Assembly: GCF_005121165.3 (NCBI RefSeq)
Contig: NZ_CP034413.3
Coordinates: forward strand, 2,232,001 to 2,296,000
Origin: Dysosmobacter welbionis
GTDB lineage: Bacteria > Bacillota > Clostridia > Oscillospirales > Oscillospiraceae
DNA length: 64,000 bases
Direction of reading: 5' to 3'
Shown: one piece after another, positions 1 to 8,933 of the stretch
Position numbering within the stretch: the stretch's first letter is position 1
How the letters are laid out: every line of letters starts with the position of its first letter
The notes under the pieces: generated by a model
The model's database searches: none
Told to the model about the DNA's origin: nothing
Seen by the model: only the letters and a program-made list of their open reading frames with translations
Program-made: the position numbers and the translations under genes

Positions 1-2
1 AT

Positions 3-68
3 GACCCCGACGGGGCGGACCGCGCCGTGGCGGCCATGGTCCGGCTGTTTCAGGATACGGTCCATTGA
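3..68 (+). CDS. C-terminal end of an unidentified protein (partial)
   Basis: The third frame is open from the window edge and ends DRAVAAMVRLFQDTVH followed by TGA at 66-68. The amphipathic, codon-plausible end suggests the tail of a real gene that starts upstream. Too little is present to name a family. The longer open frame that begins at base 1 has an atypical composition and is less likely to be coding. Confidence 0.4.
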   Translation, partial: DPDGADRAVAAMVRLFQDTVH

Positions 69-211
69 ACAGGCACGGAGCTTCACAAGTACGGCAGCGC
101 ACCGCGAAAAGAAACGCTCGCCGCTGCGCATGAGGGGGCGCATTCGGATCCTGCTGCCTGGGAAGGGCAGGGAAATACCGTTCACAAATTTCTGCGATGC
201 AGCTGCGTCGC

Positions 212-248
212 AAAAAAGCTGGCTGCCCGTCGGGCAGCCAGCTTTTTT
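212..248. terminator. Bidirectional rho-independent terminator
   Basis: A perfect inverted repeat (GCTGGCTGCCC / GGGCAGCCAGC) is flanked by six A on the left and six T on the right. It can terminate both the gene ending at 68 on the plus strand and the lysR-like gene on the minus strand. Confidence 0.85.
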
Positions 249-279
249 GCCATGATGTTTTGGAAAGGAGTTCCCGCGG

Positions 280-1181
280 TTAGGTGCCGCCCCGCAGGGT
301 GTTCTCCTGGATGAAGCGGATCAGCTCCCACCCCAGCTTGGGCAGATAGCGCCCCTTTTTGAGAAAGAACCCCACGTCGAACACCACCGGCTCCTCGAAG
401 GGGCGGATCGCCAGCCCTTCGCAGCCCAGGGCCTGCTGGCCCTGGGCCACGCTGATGATGCCCACGTACCGGCAGGAGCGGACCAGATTCGCCATGCACA
501 GCACCTGGTCATAGTTGAAGAGAATGTCCGGGATCACCTGATGGCGCTCAAACTCCCGGCTCATCAACTCCTTCACCTTGGATTGGGCGTCCATCATAAT
601 GAGCTTCTCCTCCCCCAGCCGCGCCAGGGGATCCGGTCCAGCCGCGCCAGGGGATGGTCCGGATGCAGCACCGCGTGGATCTCCATAGTGCCCATAGGAA
701 TGATCTCCAGCTCCTCCGCCTCCGGCGCTGTGGGGAAGGCGTTATAAGCCAGGTCCAGCATTTCACCCGTCACCATCTCCACGTGCTTGTTCATGGAGCC
801 CTCGTTCAGGTAGATCTGCGCCTTGGGGTGCTCCCGCAGAAAGGTGGAGAAGATCATGGGCACGATGGGATTCGTCAGCACGTGGGAGATTCCCAGCCGC
901 AGGCGCTGTTCCGCCGTGCCGGCCAGATCCCGCATGGCATTTTCCGCCGCTTCACAGGTGCTGAGGATGCGCCGCGCCCAGATCATAAACTGCTCGCCCT
1001 CGTATGTAAAGGTAACGCCCTTGGAGCTGCGGACCACCAGCCGCACCCCCAGCTCCTCCTCCAGCGCCTGGACGGCGGAGGAGATGGCCGGCTGGGACAC
1101 GTAGAGCGCCTCGCTGGCCTGGGTGAAATTCTTATACTGGTAGACCGCGTCCAGATATTGCAGCCGCTTCAGATTCAGCAT
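280..1181 (-). pseudogene. LysR-family transcriptional regulator, frameshifted
   Basis: The first 177 or so residues form an intact LysR helix-turn-helix (FTQASEALYVSQPAISSAVQ, residues 19-38) and the first half of the effector domain. Near 615-655 an 18-bp stretch occurs twice, 23 bp apart. Reading through the second copy shifts frame and ends the protein at 195 residues. The remaining effector domain continues in another frame (280-597). Removing 23 bp rejoins LARL to GEEKLIMMDAQ and gives about 289 residues, the usual LysR length. It diverges from the permease/dehydrogenase operon, so it was probably that operon's regulator. The break could be a true mutation, a reversible slippage site or a sequence error. 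Confidence 0.85.
615..655. repeat. 18-bp direct repeat causing the lysR frameshift
   Basis: CCAGCCGCGCCAGGGGAT is present at 615-632 and again at 638-655 with a 5-bp spacer. The 23-bp period is not a multiple of three, so one extra copy breaks the regulator's reading frame. Confidence 0.9.
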
Positions 1182-1230
1182 CCGGCAGACCTCCCATCCC
1201 TCCGGCGGCGCACCGCCGCGCTTTTCTTTA

Positions 1231-1259
1231 AGAATAAAGGAGTTTTATTGAAAAATCAA
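1231..1259 (-). promoter_or_regulatory. Probable sigma-A promoter of the lysR-like gene
   Basis: On the minus strand TTGATT (1254-1259) and TATTCT (1231-1236) are separated by 17 bp, about 50 bp upstream of the regulator start. It lies back to back with the operon promoter, the usual LysR arrangement. Confidence 0.5.
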
Positions 1260-1285
1260 GATTTTCTTTATGCCAAAAGTGCGAA

Positions 1286-1315
1286 TTGACATTTTTTTGA
1301 CTAGCTGTTTATAAG
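1286..1315 (+). promoter_or_regulatory. Probable sigma-A promoter of the permease/dehydrogenase operon
   Basis: TTGACA (1286-1291) is followed after 17 bp by TTATAA, or after 18 bp by TATAAG (1310-1315). It lies in the AT-rich gap between the divergent regulator and the operon and leaves a leader of about 160 bases before the permease start. Confidence 0.6.
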
Positions 1316-1478
1316 TTTTTGTTATTCCTGCATAAAAACATGGTATTTCACTATTGAATTGCCAGTTGCTAAAATTCAAATTGGAAGACATATTGGGGGG
1401 CGCGGGAAAGGAGGGTACACGGCAACGGGCGCCGCTTTCATCAAATCTGACAGAGAAGGACGGGAGGATATAGACAAC

Positions 1479-2795
1479 ATGATCGTAGTGAGCGTGATTG
1501 GAATCATTCTGGCATTCGCGGTGCTGATCTTTGCGGCTTACAAAAAAATCAGCATGTTCCTGGCGGCAGTGCTGGCTGCGGCCATCGTGGCCCTGTTCGG
1601 CGGGCTGGACGTGGCGGCCTCCCTGGTGGGGGCGGACGGCCCCTTCCTCATCGGCATGAAGGACTTCGTGGGCAGCTGGCTGGTGATCTTCGCCCTGGGC
1701 GCCCTGCTGGGCGCGCTGTATGACAAGAGCGGCGCCACCTGGCGCATCAGCAGCACCCTCATCAACAAGGCCGGAACCCAGTGGACGCTGCTGATCTACG
1801 TGCTGGTAGGCGCCTTGTTGGTGTACGGCGGCATCCAGGTGACCGTGATGATCTTCGTGCTGCTGCCCTTTGCCAAGATCCTGTTCCCCAAGGCGGGCAT
1901 CCCATGGTACTTGTTCCCCGGCATCACCGGCCTGGCCATCGCCACCTTTGCCATGGGCCAGATGCCCGGCAGCCTGCAGATGCAGAACATCATTCCCACT
2001 CAGATTCTGGGCACGGCGCTGACCGCCGCCCCGGTGGAGGGCGTGCTGGCCACGCTGTTCATGATCGTCGTAGGTGTCGGCTACCTCTACTGGCAGGTGA
2101 AGAAGGGTCATAACGACCCGGAGGCGGCCATCGAGCTCTACCAGGTCCAGGGCGGCATTTTGGACGAGAAAGAGCTGGAGCAGCGGGCTCCGGGCTTCTG
2201 GATCTCCCTGCTGCCCATGGTGGTGACCTTCGTCCTCATCAACGGCTTCGGTGTGGAGCTGCTGTACGGCCTCACGGCCGGGTGCGTGCTGTCCCTCCTG
2301 TTCTTCTGCAAATCCCTGGGCGGCGTCAAGGGCTTTGGAGAAATTGTCTCCGAGGGCTTCAACAACGGGATCTTCCCCTGCATCATCATCGCTGCCGTGG
2401 TGGGCGTGGGCAAGGTGGTCTCCGCCACCGATGTGTTCGCCCTGGTGCAGGAGAACATCATCAACCTGCCGCTGCCGGGCCTGGTGAAGGTGGCGGCCAT
2501 CACCACCATCATCGCCGGAATCACCGGCTCCGCCTCCGGCGGCCTGACTATCGCGCTGGAGCTCTTCGGTGAGACCTTCATCTCCTGGGGTTACACGCCG
2601 GAGATCATCCACCGGGTGGCCTCCATCGCCTGCGGCGGACTGGACACCCTGCCTTGGAACGGCACCGTAGTGATGCTGTTCGCCCTGTCCGGCGTGTCCT
2701 ATAAGAAGGGCTACAAGCACGTGGCGATGGAGACGGTCATTCTGCCGCTGCTGTCCCTGATCCCTGTATTTATCTACTATTCCATCGTACACTGA
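1479..2795 (+). CDS. GntP-like carboxylate permease
   Basis: A 438-residue membrane protein with about a dozen hydrophobic segments, resembling the GntP/citrate-type permease superfamily that imports organic acids by ion symport. I place the start at ATG 1479 because GGGAGG (1462-1467) precedes it and the protein then begins directly with a membrane helix (MIVVSVIGIILAFAVLIFAA). The frame is open back to 1359 but that extension is not membrane-like. It is the first gene of an operon with a 2-oxoacid dehydrogenase complex, which suggests it brings in the substrate or a precursor. The substrate cannot be read from sequence. Confidence 0.75.
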   Translation: MIVVSVIGIILAFAVLIFAAYKKISMFLAAVLAAAIVALFGGLDVAASLVGADGPFLIGMKDFVGSWLVIFALGALLGALYDKSGATWRISSTLINKAGTQWTLLIYVLVGALLVYGGIQVTVMIFVLLPFAKILFPKAGIPWYLFPGITGLAIATFAMGQMPGSLQMQNIIPTQILGTALTAAPVEGVLATLFMIVVGVGYLYWQVKKGHNDPEAAIELYQVQGGILDEKELEQRAPGFWISLLPMVVTFVLINGFGVELLYGLTAGCVLSLLFFCKSLGGVKGFGEIVSEGFNNGIFPCIIIAAVVGVGKVVSATDVFALVQENIINLPLPGLVKVAAITTIIAGITGSASGGLTIALELFGETFISWGYTPEIIHRVASIACGGLDTLPWNGTVVMLFALSGVSYKKGYKHVAMETVILPLLSLIPVFIYYSIVH

Positions 2796-2813
2796 GAAAG
2801 GTCGTGTTGAATC

Positions 2814-3803
2814 GTGGCTACCTATGAAAAGAGCTTTTTGTTGTCCCTGTACCGGGACATGGTCCGGATCCGGGCCTTTGAGGAACACGCCGCCGAGTGC
2901 TTCACCAAGGGCATGCTGGCGGGCAACATCCACCTGAGCATCGGTCAGGAGGCAGCGGAGGCCGGTGCCTTCGCGGCCATCGAGCCCAGGGACTACTTCA
3001 CCTCCACCCACCGGGGCCATGGCCATGCCATCGCCCGCGGAGCGGACCCCAAGCGGGCCATGGCGGAGCTGTTCGGCAAGGCTGCCGGCTACTGCAAGGG
3101 CAAGGGCGGCTCCATGCACATTGCGGACATGGAGAAGATGAACCACCTGGGCGCCAACGGCATCGTGGGCGCCGGGCAGCCCATCTCCGCCGGCAGCGCC
3201 CTGGCCTCCAAGATCATGGGGGACGACTCCGTCACCGTGGGCTGCTTCGGCGATGGCTCCACCAACGAGGGCTCCTTCCACGAGTCCCTGAACATGGCCG
3301 CCGCCTGGAAGCTGCCGCTGGTCTGGTTCATTGAAAACAACTGCTACGGCGTGTCCACGGAGATCCACCGGGTCACCAACACCCCGGATCTGGCCTCCCG
3401 GGCCGCGGCCTACGGCGTGCCCTACGCCGTGGTGGACGGCACGGACGCCATCGCGGTGTATGAGGCTATGAAGGTCGCCCTGGACCACGCCCGCAGCGGC
3501 AAGGGACCCTATGTGGTGGAGGCCAAGGTATACCGCTATCAGGGCCACTACTGCGGTGACCCGGCGGTTTACCGCCCCAAGGAGTACATGGAGCACGCCC
3601 TGGCAAACGACGGCATCGAGAAGCTGGGGCGGCGGCTGCTGGAGAGCGGCGCCGCCCAGGAGGAGCTGGACGCCATCCGGCAGGACGCAGAGGCCGAGAT
3701 GGACGAGGCTGTGAAGTTCGCGGATGCGTCCCCATATCCGGACCCCGCGACGGTGCTGGATGATATGTATGTGACTGACAACGAAAGGTGCGTGGCGAGA
3801 TGA
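2814..3803 (+). CDS. acoA: 2-oxoacid/acetoin dehydrogenase E1 alpha subunit
   Basis: 329 residues starting at GTG 2814. It carries the thiamine-pyrophosphate signature of E1 alpha subunits, GDGSTNEGSFHESLN at about residue 146 with the closing ENN near 178, and the acetoin-type block GKGGSMHIADMEKMNHLGAN. E1 alpha and E1 beta together decarboxylate the 2-oxoacid, or cleave acetoin, and pass the acyl group to the E2 lipoyl arm. The stop overlaps the E1 beta start (ATGA), so the two are translationally coupled. Similarity to AcoA is good, but a pyruvate or branched-chain oxoacid substrate is not excluded. Confidence 0.85.
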   Translation: MATYEKSFLLSLYRDMVRIRAFEEHAAECFTKGMLAGNIHLSIGQEAAEAGAFAAIEPRDYFTSTHRGHGHAIARGADPKRAMAELFGKAAGYCKGKGGSMHIADMEKMNHLGANGIVGAGQPISAGSALASKIMGDDSVTVGCFGDGSTNEGSFHESLNMAAAWKLPLVWFIENNCYGVSTEIHRVTNTPDLASRAAAYGVPYAVVDGTDAIAVYEAMKVALDHARSGKGPYVVEAKVYRYQGHYCGDPAVYRPKEYMEHALANDGIEKLGRRLLESGAAQEELDAIRQDAEAEMDEAVKFADASPYPDPATVLDDMYVTDNERCVAR

Positions 3804-4780
3804 GCAAGAAGATCACCGTCAGCAAGGCCATCGGTGAAGCCTTGCACGAGGAAATGCTCCGGGACGAAAAGGTTTTCATCATGGGCGAGGACATGGCCGT
3901 CATGGGCAATGTGTTCGCCATCACCAAGGGCTTTCTGGAGGAGTTCGGCCCCAACCGCGTCATTGACACTCCCATCTCCGAGGAGGGGTTTGTGGGCATG
4001 GCCGTGGGCGCCGCGATGCGGGGGCTGCGGCCCGTGGTGGAGCTGATGTACGATGACTTCGCCACGGAGTGCGCGGATCCCCTGTTCAACCAGGCTGCCA
4101 AGATCCGCTACATGACCGGCGGACAGTGCAGCGTCCCCATGGTCCTGCGGGCGCCCATGGGCGCCGGCCGCCGGAACGCAGGCCAGCATTCCCAGTGCTT
4201 GGAGAATTTCTTCTGCCACTTCCCGGGACTGAAGGTGGTGGCCCCCTGCACCGCTGCCGACGCCAAGGGCCTGCTGAAGTCCGCTATCCGGGACGACGAC
4301 CCGGTAGTGTTCCTGGAACACAAGCTGCTGTACGCCCACAAGGAGGAGATCCCCGATGGGGAGTACACCATCCCCCTGGGTGCGGCGGACGTGAAGCGGG
4401 CGGGCAGGGACCTGACCATCATCACCTGGAGCCGTGAGGTCTACTTCGCCCTGGAGGCCGCCCAGACCCTGGAGGCGGAGGGCATCGACGTGGAGGTCCT
4501 GGATCTGCGGACTCTGGTGCCCCTGGACTGGGATGCCATCGTGAAGTCCGTCTCCAAGACCCACAACGTCATCATCGTCTCCGAGGAGGTCAAGCGGGGC
4601 AGCTACGCCGGTGAGCTCTCTGCCCAGATCGCAGAGGAGCTGTTTGATGAGCTGGACGCCCCGGTGGAACGGGTCTGCGGCCTGAACATCTGCTCCCCCT
4701 TCAGCCCGGTGCTGGAGGACAAGAACTTCCCCCATCCGGAGGATATCGTGCGGGCTGTCAAGCGCGTGCTGAACAAGTGA
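3800..4780 (+). CDS. acoB: 2-oxoacid/acetoin dehydrogenase E1 beta subunit
   Basis: 326 residues from ATG 3800, which overlaps the E1 alpha stop. A GTG four codons upstream is possible but less likely. The protein has the transketolase-like pyrimidine-binding domain (MGEDMAVMGNVFAITKGF, then DTPISEEGFVGMAVGAAMRG) and the C-terminal transketolase domain (EEVKRGSYAGELSAQIAEEL). It forms the heterotetrameric E1 with the preceding gene. The ordered E1 alpha, E1 beta, E2, E3 layout is that of aco and branched-chain dehydrogenase operons. Confidence 0.87.
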   Translation: MSKKITVSKAIGEALHEEMLRDEKVFIMGEDMAVMGNVFAITKGFLEEFGPNRVIDTPISEEGFVGMAVGAAMRGLRPVVELMYDDFATECADPLFNQAAKIRYMTGGQCSVPMVLRAPMGAGRRNAGQHSQCLENFFCHFPGLKVVAPCTAADAKGLLKSAIRDDDPVVFLEHKLLYAHKEEIPDGEYTIPLGAADVKRAGRDLTIITWSREVYFALEAAQTLEAEGIDVEVLDLRTLVPLDWDAIVKSVSKTHNVIIVSEEVKRGSYAGELSAQIAEELFDELDAPVERVCGLNICSPFSPVLEDKNFPHPEDIVRAVKRVLNK

Positions 4781-4793
4781 GGAGGCGTGTGAG

Positions 4794-6056
4794 ATGGCTT
4801 ATGAAGTACTGATGCCCCAGCTGGGCCTGACCATGGAGGAGGGAACCGTCTCCCAGTGGATCAAGCACGAGGGAGACGCTGTAAAGGCCGGGGACGTGGT
4901 GGTGGAGATCACCACTGATAAGCTCACCAATGAGATCACCAGCGAGCAGGACGGCGTCCTGCTGAAGATCGTGGCCCAGGAGGGCGAGGATGTGCCGGTG
5001 AAGGGACTGCTGGCCTACATCGGCCAGCCCGGCGAACAGGTGGGGGAGACTACTGCCCCCGCTGTATCCGCGGCTTCTGCTGCCCCGTCTGCGGAGCCTG
5101 CGGCTGCGCTGGCTTCTGCCCCTGCGGCATCCCCGGCGGCCGGGGGCAAGCGGATCCGAATCTCTCCCCTGGCCCGGAAGATCGCCGGACAGATGGGCGT
5201 GGACTACACCGTCCTCACCGGCACCGGCCCCAGTGGCCGGATCGTCAAGCGGGACATCCTGGCCGCGGCGGAGGCCGCGCCCAAGGCAGCTGCTCCCGCC
5301 CCTGCTGATCGGAAGATCGCCGCGCCTGCGGCTGTCTCCGCCACCGCCTTCCCGGTGAAGAATCTGGAGCTGATGGAGGGTGACACGGTGGAGAAGCTCA
5401 CCGGCATGAGGAAGGTGGTGGCCCAGCGGATGTACACCTCTGCTGTGGAGATCCCCACCGTCACCCAGACGGTGAAGGTGGACGTCACCGCCCTGCTGGC
5501 CTTCCGCAAAAAGCTGAAGGAGGAGGGCCATGCCTTCTCTGTCAATGACTTTGTGCTGAAGGCCGTGGCCAAGGCCCTGCGCCGTCATCCGGAGATCCTG
5601 GTGAGCTTGGACGGGGAGCAGATCATCCGCCGGGCCCATGTGAATCTGGGCATGGCGGTGGCTCTGGACGCGGGGCTCATCGTCCCTGTGATCCGGGACG
5701 CGGACCTGCTGAGCCTGGAAGCCCTGTCCGCCAAGGCCAAGGATTTGGCGGAGCGGGCCCGTGCCAACCAGCTGGGCGCTGACGAGTACAAGGGCTCCAC
5801 CTTCACTGTGTCCAATCTGGGCATGTTCGGCGTGGAGAGCTTCACCCCCATCATCAACCAGCCGGACGCGGCCATTCTGGGCGTCAACTGCACGGAGGAT
5901 GAGCTGGTGATGGAGGACGACGGCACCATCGCCAAGCATCAGGTGCTGCGGATCTCCCTGACCTTCGACCACCGACTGCTGGACGGCGCGGTGGCGGCCA
6001 AATTCGAGATGACAGTCCGGGATCTGCTGGAGCATCCCATGGACATCCTGCTGTGA
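4794..6056 (+). CDS. acoC: Dihydrolipoamide acyltransferase (E2)
   Basis: 420 residues in three parts: an N-terminal lipoyl domain with the lipoylated lysine at K43 (TTDKLTNE), an Ala/Pro-rich linker, a peripheral-subunit-binding domain at about 118-156 (ISPLARKIAGQMGVDY) and a 2-oxoacid dehydrogenase acyltransferase domain with the catalytic DHRLLDG near residue 393. It transfers the acyl group from lipoyl to CoA and forms the core of the complex. AGGAGG-like bases before ATG 4794 support the start. Its lipoyl domain is nearly the same as the one on the next gene. Confidence 0.9.
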   Translation: MAYEVLMPQLGLTMEEGTVSQWIKHEGDAVKAGDVVVEITTDKLTNEITSEQDGVLLKIVAQEGEDVPVKGLLAYIGQPGEQVGETTAPAVSAASAAPSAEPAAALASAPAASPAAGGKRIRISPLARKIAGQMGVDYTVLTGTGPSGRIVKRDILAAAEAAPKAAAPAPADRKIAAPAAVSATAFPVKNLELMEGDTVEKLTGMRKVVAQRMYTSAVEIPTVTQTVKVDVTALLAFRKKLKEEGHAFSVNDFVLKAVAKALRRHPEILVSLDGEQIIRRAHVNLGMAVALDAGLIVPVIRDADLLSLEALSAKAKDLAERARANQLGADEYKGSTFTVSNLGMFGVESFTPIINQPDAAILGVNCTEDELVMEDDGTIAKHQVLRISLTFDHRLLDGAVAAKFEMTVRDLLEHPMDILL

Positions 6057-6068
6057 GGAGCGTAAACA

Positions 6069-7793
6069 ATGGCAACGGAAATCAAAATGCCCCAGCTGGG
6101 GCTGACCATGGAGGAGGGCACCGTGGAGCGGTGGCTGAAGGCGGAGGGCGATCCCGTCAAGGCCGGTGAGCCCCTGCTGGAGATTACCACCGACAAGCTG
6201 ACCAACGAGGTGGCGGCGGAAACCGACGGCGTCCTGCTGAAGATCGTGGCCCAGGAGGGCGCCGACGTGCCGGTAAAGGGCCTGCTGGGCTACATCGGCC
6301 GGCCCGGCGAGCAGGTGGGGGCCCCCACCGCAGCCGCGGCACCTGCCGCCCCGGCTGTGGAGGCCGCGGCTGCCCCCAACGGGCCTGGGACGGTGCTGGT
6401 CATCGGCGGCGGCCCCGGCGGCTATGTGGCCGCCATCCGGGCGGCCCAGCTGGGCGCCAGGGTGACCCTGGTGGAGCGGGAGCACCTGGGCGGCACCTGC
6501 CTGAACATTGGCTGCATCCCTACCAAGTGCCTGCTGCACAGCGCAGAGCTGGTGTCCCAGATCAAGGACCAGGGCGCGGAGATCGGCGTGGAGGCGGACG
6601 GCGTCCGGGTGAACTTCCCCCAGGTGATCGCCCACAAGAACGCCGTCTCCAAACAGCTGACCAGTGGCGTAGCGGGACTGCTGAAGGCCAACAAGGTGGT
6701 GAAGATCGACGGCGAGGCCAGCTTCACCGGCCCCAAGACCCTCTCTGTGAAGAAGTCCGACGGCTCCGTGGAGGAGATGACCGCCGACGCCATCATCGTG
6801 GCCACCGGCTCCGTCAACGCCCAGCCGCCCATCCCCGGTCTGAAGGAGAATCCCAACTGCATCGACTCCACCGGCGCCCTGAGCTTGGAACAGTTGCCCA
6901 AGAGCATGGTGGTCATCGGTGGCGGCGTCATCGGCCTGGAGCTGGCCTGCGCCTACGCGGCCTTCGGCACCAAGATCACCGTGGTGGAGGCGCTGGACCA
7001 CATGCTGCCTATGCTGGACGGCGACCTGACCAAGATCGGCGTGGCCCACATGAAGAAGATGGGCATGGCGTTCAACCTGGAGTGCCCGGTGCAGGCCGTG
7101 GAGGCCTCTCCCGTGGGCGCCAAGGTCACTTGCCGGAACAAGGCTGGCGAGACTGTCAGCTTTGAGGCGGAGAAGGTCCTGGTGGCCATCGGCCGGAAGG
7201 CCAACACCGCCAGCCTGAACCTGGAGGCTGCCGGCCTTGCCAACGACCGGGGCCGGATCATCGTCAACGACAAGATGGAGACCAGCGTGCCCGGCGTGTA
7301 CGCCATCGGCGACTGTGTCAAGGGCTATGCCCAGCTGGCCCACACCGCCAGCGCCATGGGCGAGGTGGCTGCGGAGAATATCTGCGGCATGGAGGCCCAC
7401 TACGACGAATCCACCAATCCCACCTGCGTGTACATCGAGCCGGAGGCTGCCTCTGTGGGTCTCACAGAGGAGCAGGCCAAGGCGCAGGGGATCGACTACA
7501 TGGTGGGCAAGTTCCCCATGAGCGCCAACGGCAAGGCTCTGATCCTGAACGGGGGCGAGGGCCTGGTGAAGATCATCGCCGGGAGGGAATACGGCGAGGT
7601 GCTGGGTATGCACATCATTGGGCCCCGCGCCACGGATCTGATCTGCGAAGGGGCGCTTGCCATCGGCAGCGAGCTGACGCTGGATGAGCTGGCAGCCACC
7701 ATCCATTCCCACCCCACCGTCACCGAGACCATGCGGGAGTGTGCGCTGGACGCACTGGGCCGCGCGGTCCACATCCCGCCCCGCAGGAAATAA
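6069..7793 (+). CDS. lpdA: Dihydrolipoamide dehydrogenase (E3) with N-terminal lipoyl domain
   Basis: 574 residues, about 100 longer than a plain E3 because a lipoyl domain (lipoyl-lysine K43) is fused at the front. The flavoprotein part starts near 109 with the FAD-binding VIGGGPGGYVAAIRAAQLGA. It has the redox disulfide C144/C149 (GTCLNIGCIP), a second nucleotide-binding fold (VVIGGGVIGLELACAYAAFG) and the C-terminal catalytic His-Glu region (HSHPTVTETMRE, about 550). It reoxidises dihydrolipoyl groups with NAD+. The fusion is known in some aco and pyruvate dehydrogenase operons. Confidence 0.92.
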   Translation: MATEIKMPQLGLTMEEGTVERWLKAEGDPVKAGEPLLEITTDKLTNEVAAETDGVLLKIVAQEGADVPVKGLLGYIGRPGEQVGAPTAAAAPAAPAVEAAAAPNGPGTVLVIGGGPGGYVAAIRAAQLGARVTLVEREHLGGTCLNIGCIPTKCLLHSAELVSQIKDQGAEIGVEADGVRVNFPQVIAHKNAVSKQLTSGVAGLLKANKVVKIDGEASFTGPKTLSVKKSDGSVEEMTADAIIVATGSVNAQPPIPGLKENPNCIDSTGALSLEQLPKSMVVIGGGVIGLELACAYAAFGTKITVVEALDHMLPMLDGDLTKIGVAHMKKMGMAFNLECPVQAVEASPVGAKVTCRNKAGETVSFEAEKVLVAIGRKANTASLNLEAAGLANDRGRIIVNDKMETSVPGVYAIGDCVKGYAQLAHTASAMGEVAAENICGMEAHYDESTNPTCVYIEPEAASVGLTEEQAKAQGIDYMVGKFPMSANGKALILNGGEGLVKIIAGREYGEVLGMHIIGPRATDLICEGALAIGSELTLDELAATIHSHPTVTETMRECALDALGRAVHIPPRRK

Positions 7794-7836
7794 CAGGGCA
7801 GTCCTTTCCGGAATTTAGAACAGGAGGTCAATGGGC

Positions 7837-8715
7837 ATGAAAACACTTGGATATCTGGGCCTTGGCGTGATGGGCTACGGCATGACAGGCAATCTGATCG
7901 ACAAGAGCGGCTGCGACATCTATGGCTACGACCCCGTGCCCGCTTTGCGGGAGCGGTTTGCCGCCCGGGGCGGTAAGGTCCTGGACGACGCTAAAACGCT
8001 GTACAAAACCTGCGACATCATCTTCATGTGCCTGCCCACCAACGCCATCGTGAAGGCCACCATCACGGAGATCATGGAGACTGCCCGGCCCGGCACCACC
8101 ATTGTGGACATGGGCTCCACCTCTCCCTATGTGATTCAGGAGCTCCACGCCGCGGCGGTGGAGAAGGGCTTCTATCTGCTGGACTCCCCGGTCAGCGGCG
8201 GCGAGACCGGCGCCAACGGCGGCACCCTGGTCATCATGTGCGGCGGCGAGAAAGAGGTCTTTGACGAGGTCCGGCCCTACCTGCTGATGATGGGTAAGAC
8301 CGCCACCTACATGGGGCCCTCCGGCTGCGGCAGCACCGCCAAGGTGGCCAACAACATGATGGTGGGCATCCATCTGTGCGCCATGGGAGAGGCATTCGCC
8401 TTTGCGAAAAAGGCCGGGCTGGATCCTCAGACCCTTTTTGACGCCATCAAGGGCGGCTTTGCCCAGAGCGCAGTGATGGACGGAAAGGTCCCCAAGCTCC
8501 TGAGCCGAGACTTCTCCGCCAGTGCCCGGATCGCCGTCCACCTGAAGGACATCAACAACGCCATGGACGTGGCCGCCCACCTGGGGGTGGAGCTGCCCAT
8601 GACGGAGATCGTCAAGGAGCAGATGGACTGGATGGACGCCCGCGGCATGATCGACGAGGACCAGTGCGCACTGGCCAAATACTACGAGGACGCCATGGGC
8701 GTGGAAATCAAGTGA
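7837..8715 (+). CDS. NAD(P)-dependent 3-hydroxyacid dehydrogenase (GarR/3-hydroxyisobutyrate dehydrogenase family)
   Basis: About 292 residues. The N-terminal Rossmann motif (GYLGLGVMGYGM), the substrate-binding DSPVSGGETGANGGTL and the catalytic-lysine block AKVANNMM (about residue 169) place it in the beta-hydroxyacid dehydrogenase family (2-hydroxy-3-oxopropionate reductase, 3-hydroxyisobutyrate dehydrogenase). AGGAGG at 7822-7827 favours ATG 7837 over ATG 7831. It is the last gene of the operon, so it may interconvert the imported acid and the oxoacid used by the complex. The substrate is not determined by sequence. Confidence 0.82.
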   Translation: MKTLGYLGLGVMGYGMTGNLIDKSGCDIYGYDPVPALRERFAARGGKVLDDAKTLYKTCDIIFMCLPTNAIVKATITEIMETARPGTTIVDMGSTSPYVIQELHAAAVEKGFYLLDSPVSGGETGANGGTLVIMCGGEKEVFDEVRPYLLMMGKTATYMGPSGCGSTAKVANNMMVGIHLCAMGEAFAFAKKAGLDPQTLFDAIKGGFAQSAVMDGKVPKLLSRDFSASARIAVHLKDINNAMDVAAHLGVELPMTEIVKEQMDWMDARGMIDEDQCALAKYYEDAMGVEIK

Positions 8716-8740
8716 TCTCCCGCCAAGGAACAGGCAATCT

Positions 8741-8775
8741 GCGGGGACCGGCATCAGCCGGTCCCCGCTGGTTTT
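8741..8775 (+). terminator. Rho-independent terminator of the dehydrogenase operon
   Basis: GCGGGGACCGGC and GCCGGTCCCCGC pair perfectly around a four-base loop and are followed by TGGTTTT, 26 bp after the last operon gene. Confidence 0.8.
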
Positions 8776-8825
8776 CCCTGTGGTACAGAATCATCGGATT
8801 TTTTGCGGGATAGCTGCGGGAAATC

Positions 8826-8854
8826 TTGCAAAGCGGCACAAAATATGGTACATT
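8826..8854 (+). promoter_or_regulatory. Probable sigma-A promoter upstream of prfC
   Basis: TTGCAA (8826-8831) and TACATT (8849-8854) are 17 bp apart. Transcription from here would give a leader of roughly 340 bases before the functional prfC start, running through the hairpin at 8871 and both copies of the prfC 5' repeat. Confidence 0.5.
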
Positions 8855-8870
8855 GTTCGAGAATACACAC

Positions 8871-8897
8871 GGCGGGAGACTCCTCCCGTCCGTTTTT
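8871..8897 (+). terminator. Terminator-like hairpin in the prfC leader
   Basis: CGGGAG and CTCCCG (8873-8888) pair around a four-base loop, with flanking bases extending the stem, and TTTTT follows at 8893-8897. It lies just downstream of the likely prfC promoter, so it could act as an attenuator. The stem is short and the function is inferred. Confidence 0.4.
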
Positions 8898-8933
8898 CGC
8901 GGTCTGACCGCCCCGGATTCCGCATGCAGCTGT

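Noticed and set aside
1245-3596. 783-codon open frame on the minus strand opposite the permease and E1 alpha
   Set aside because: It lies antisense to two well-supported genes, has His/Gly/Gln-rich composition typical of GC-rich antisense frames, and lacks domains.
4758-7772. 1004-codon minus-strand open frame opposite E2/E3
   Set aside because: Antisense shadow of E2 and E3 with no recognisable motif. High GC at third positions removes stops.
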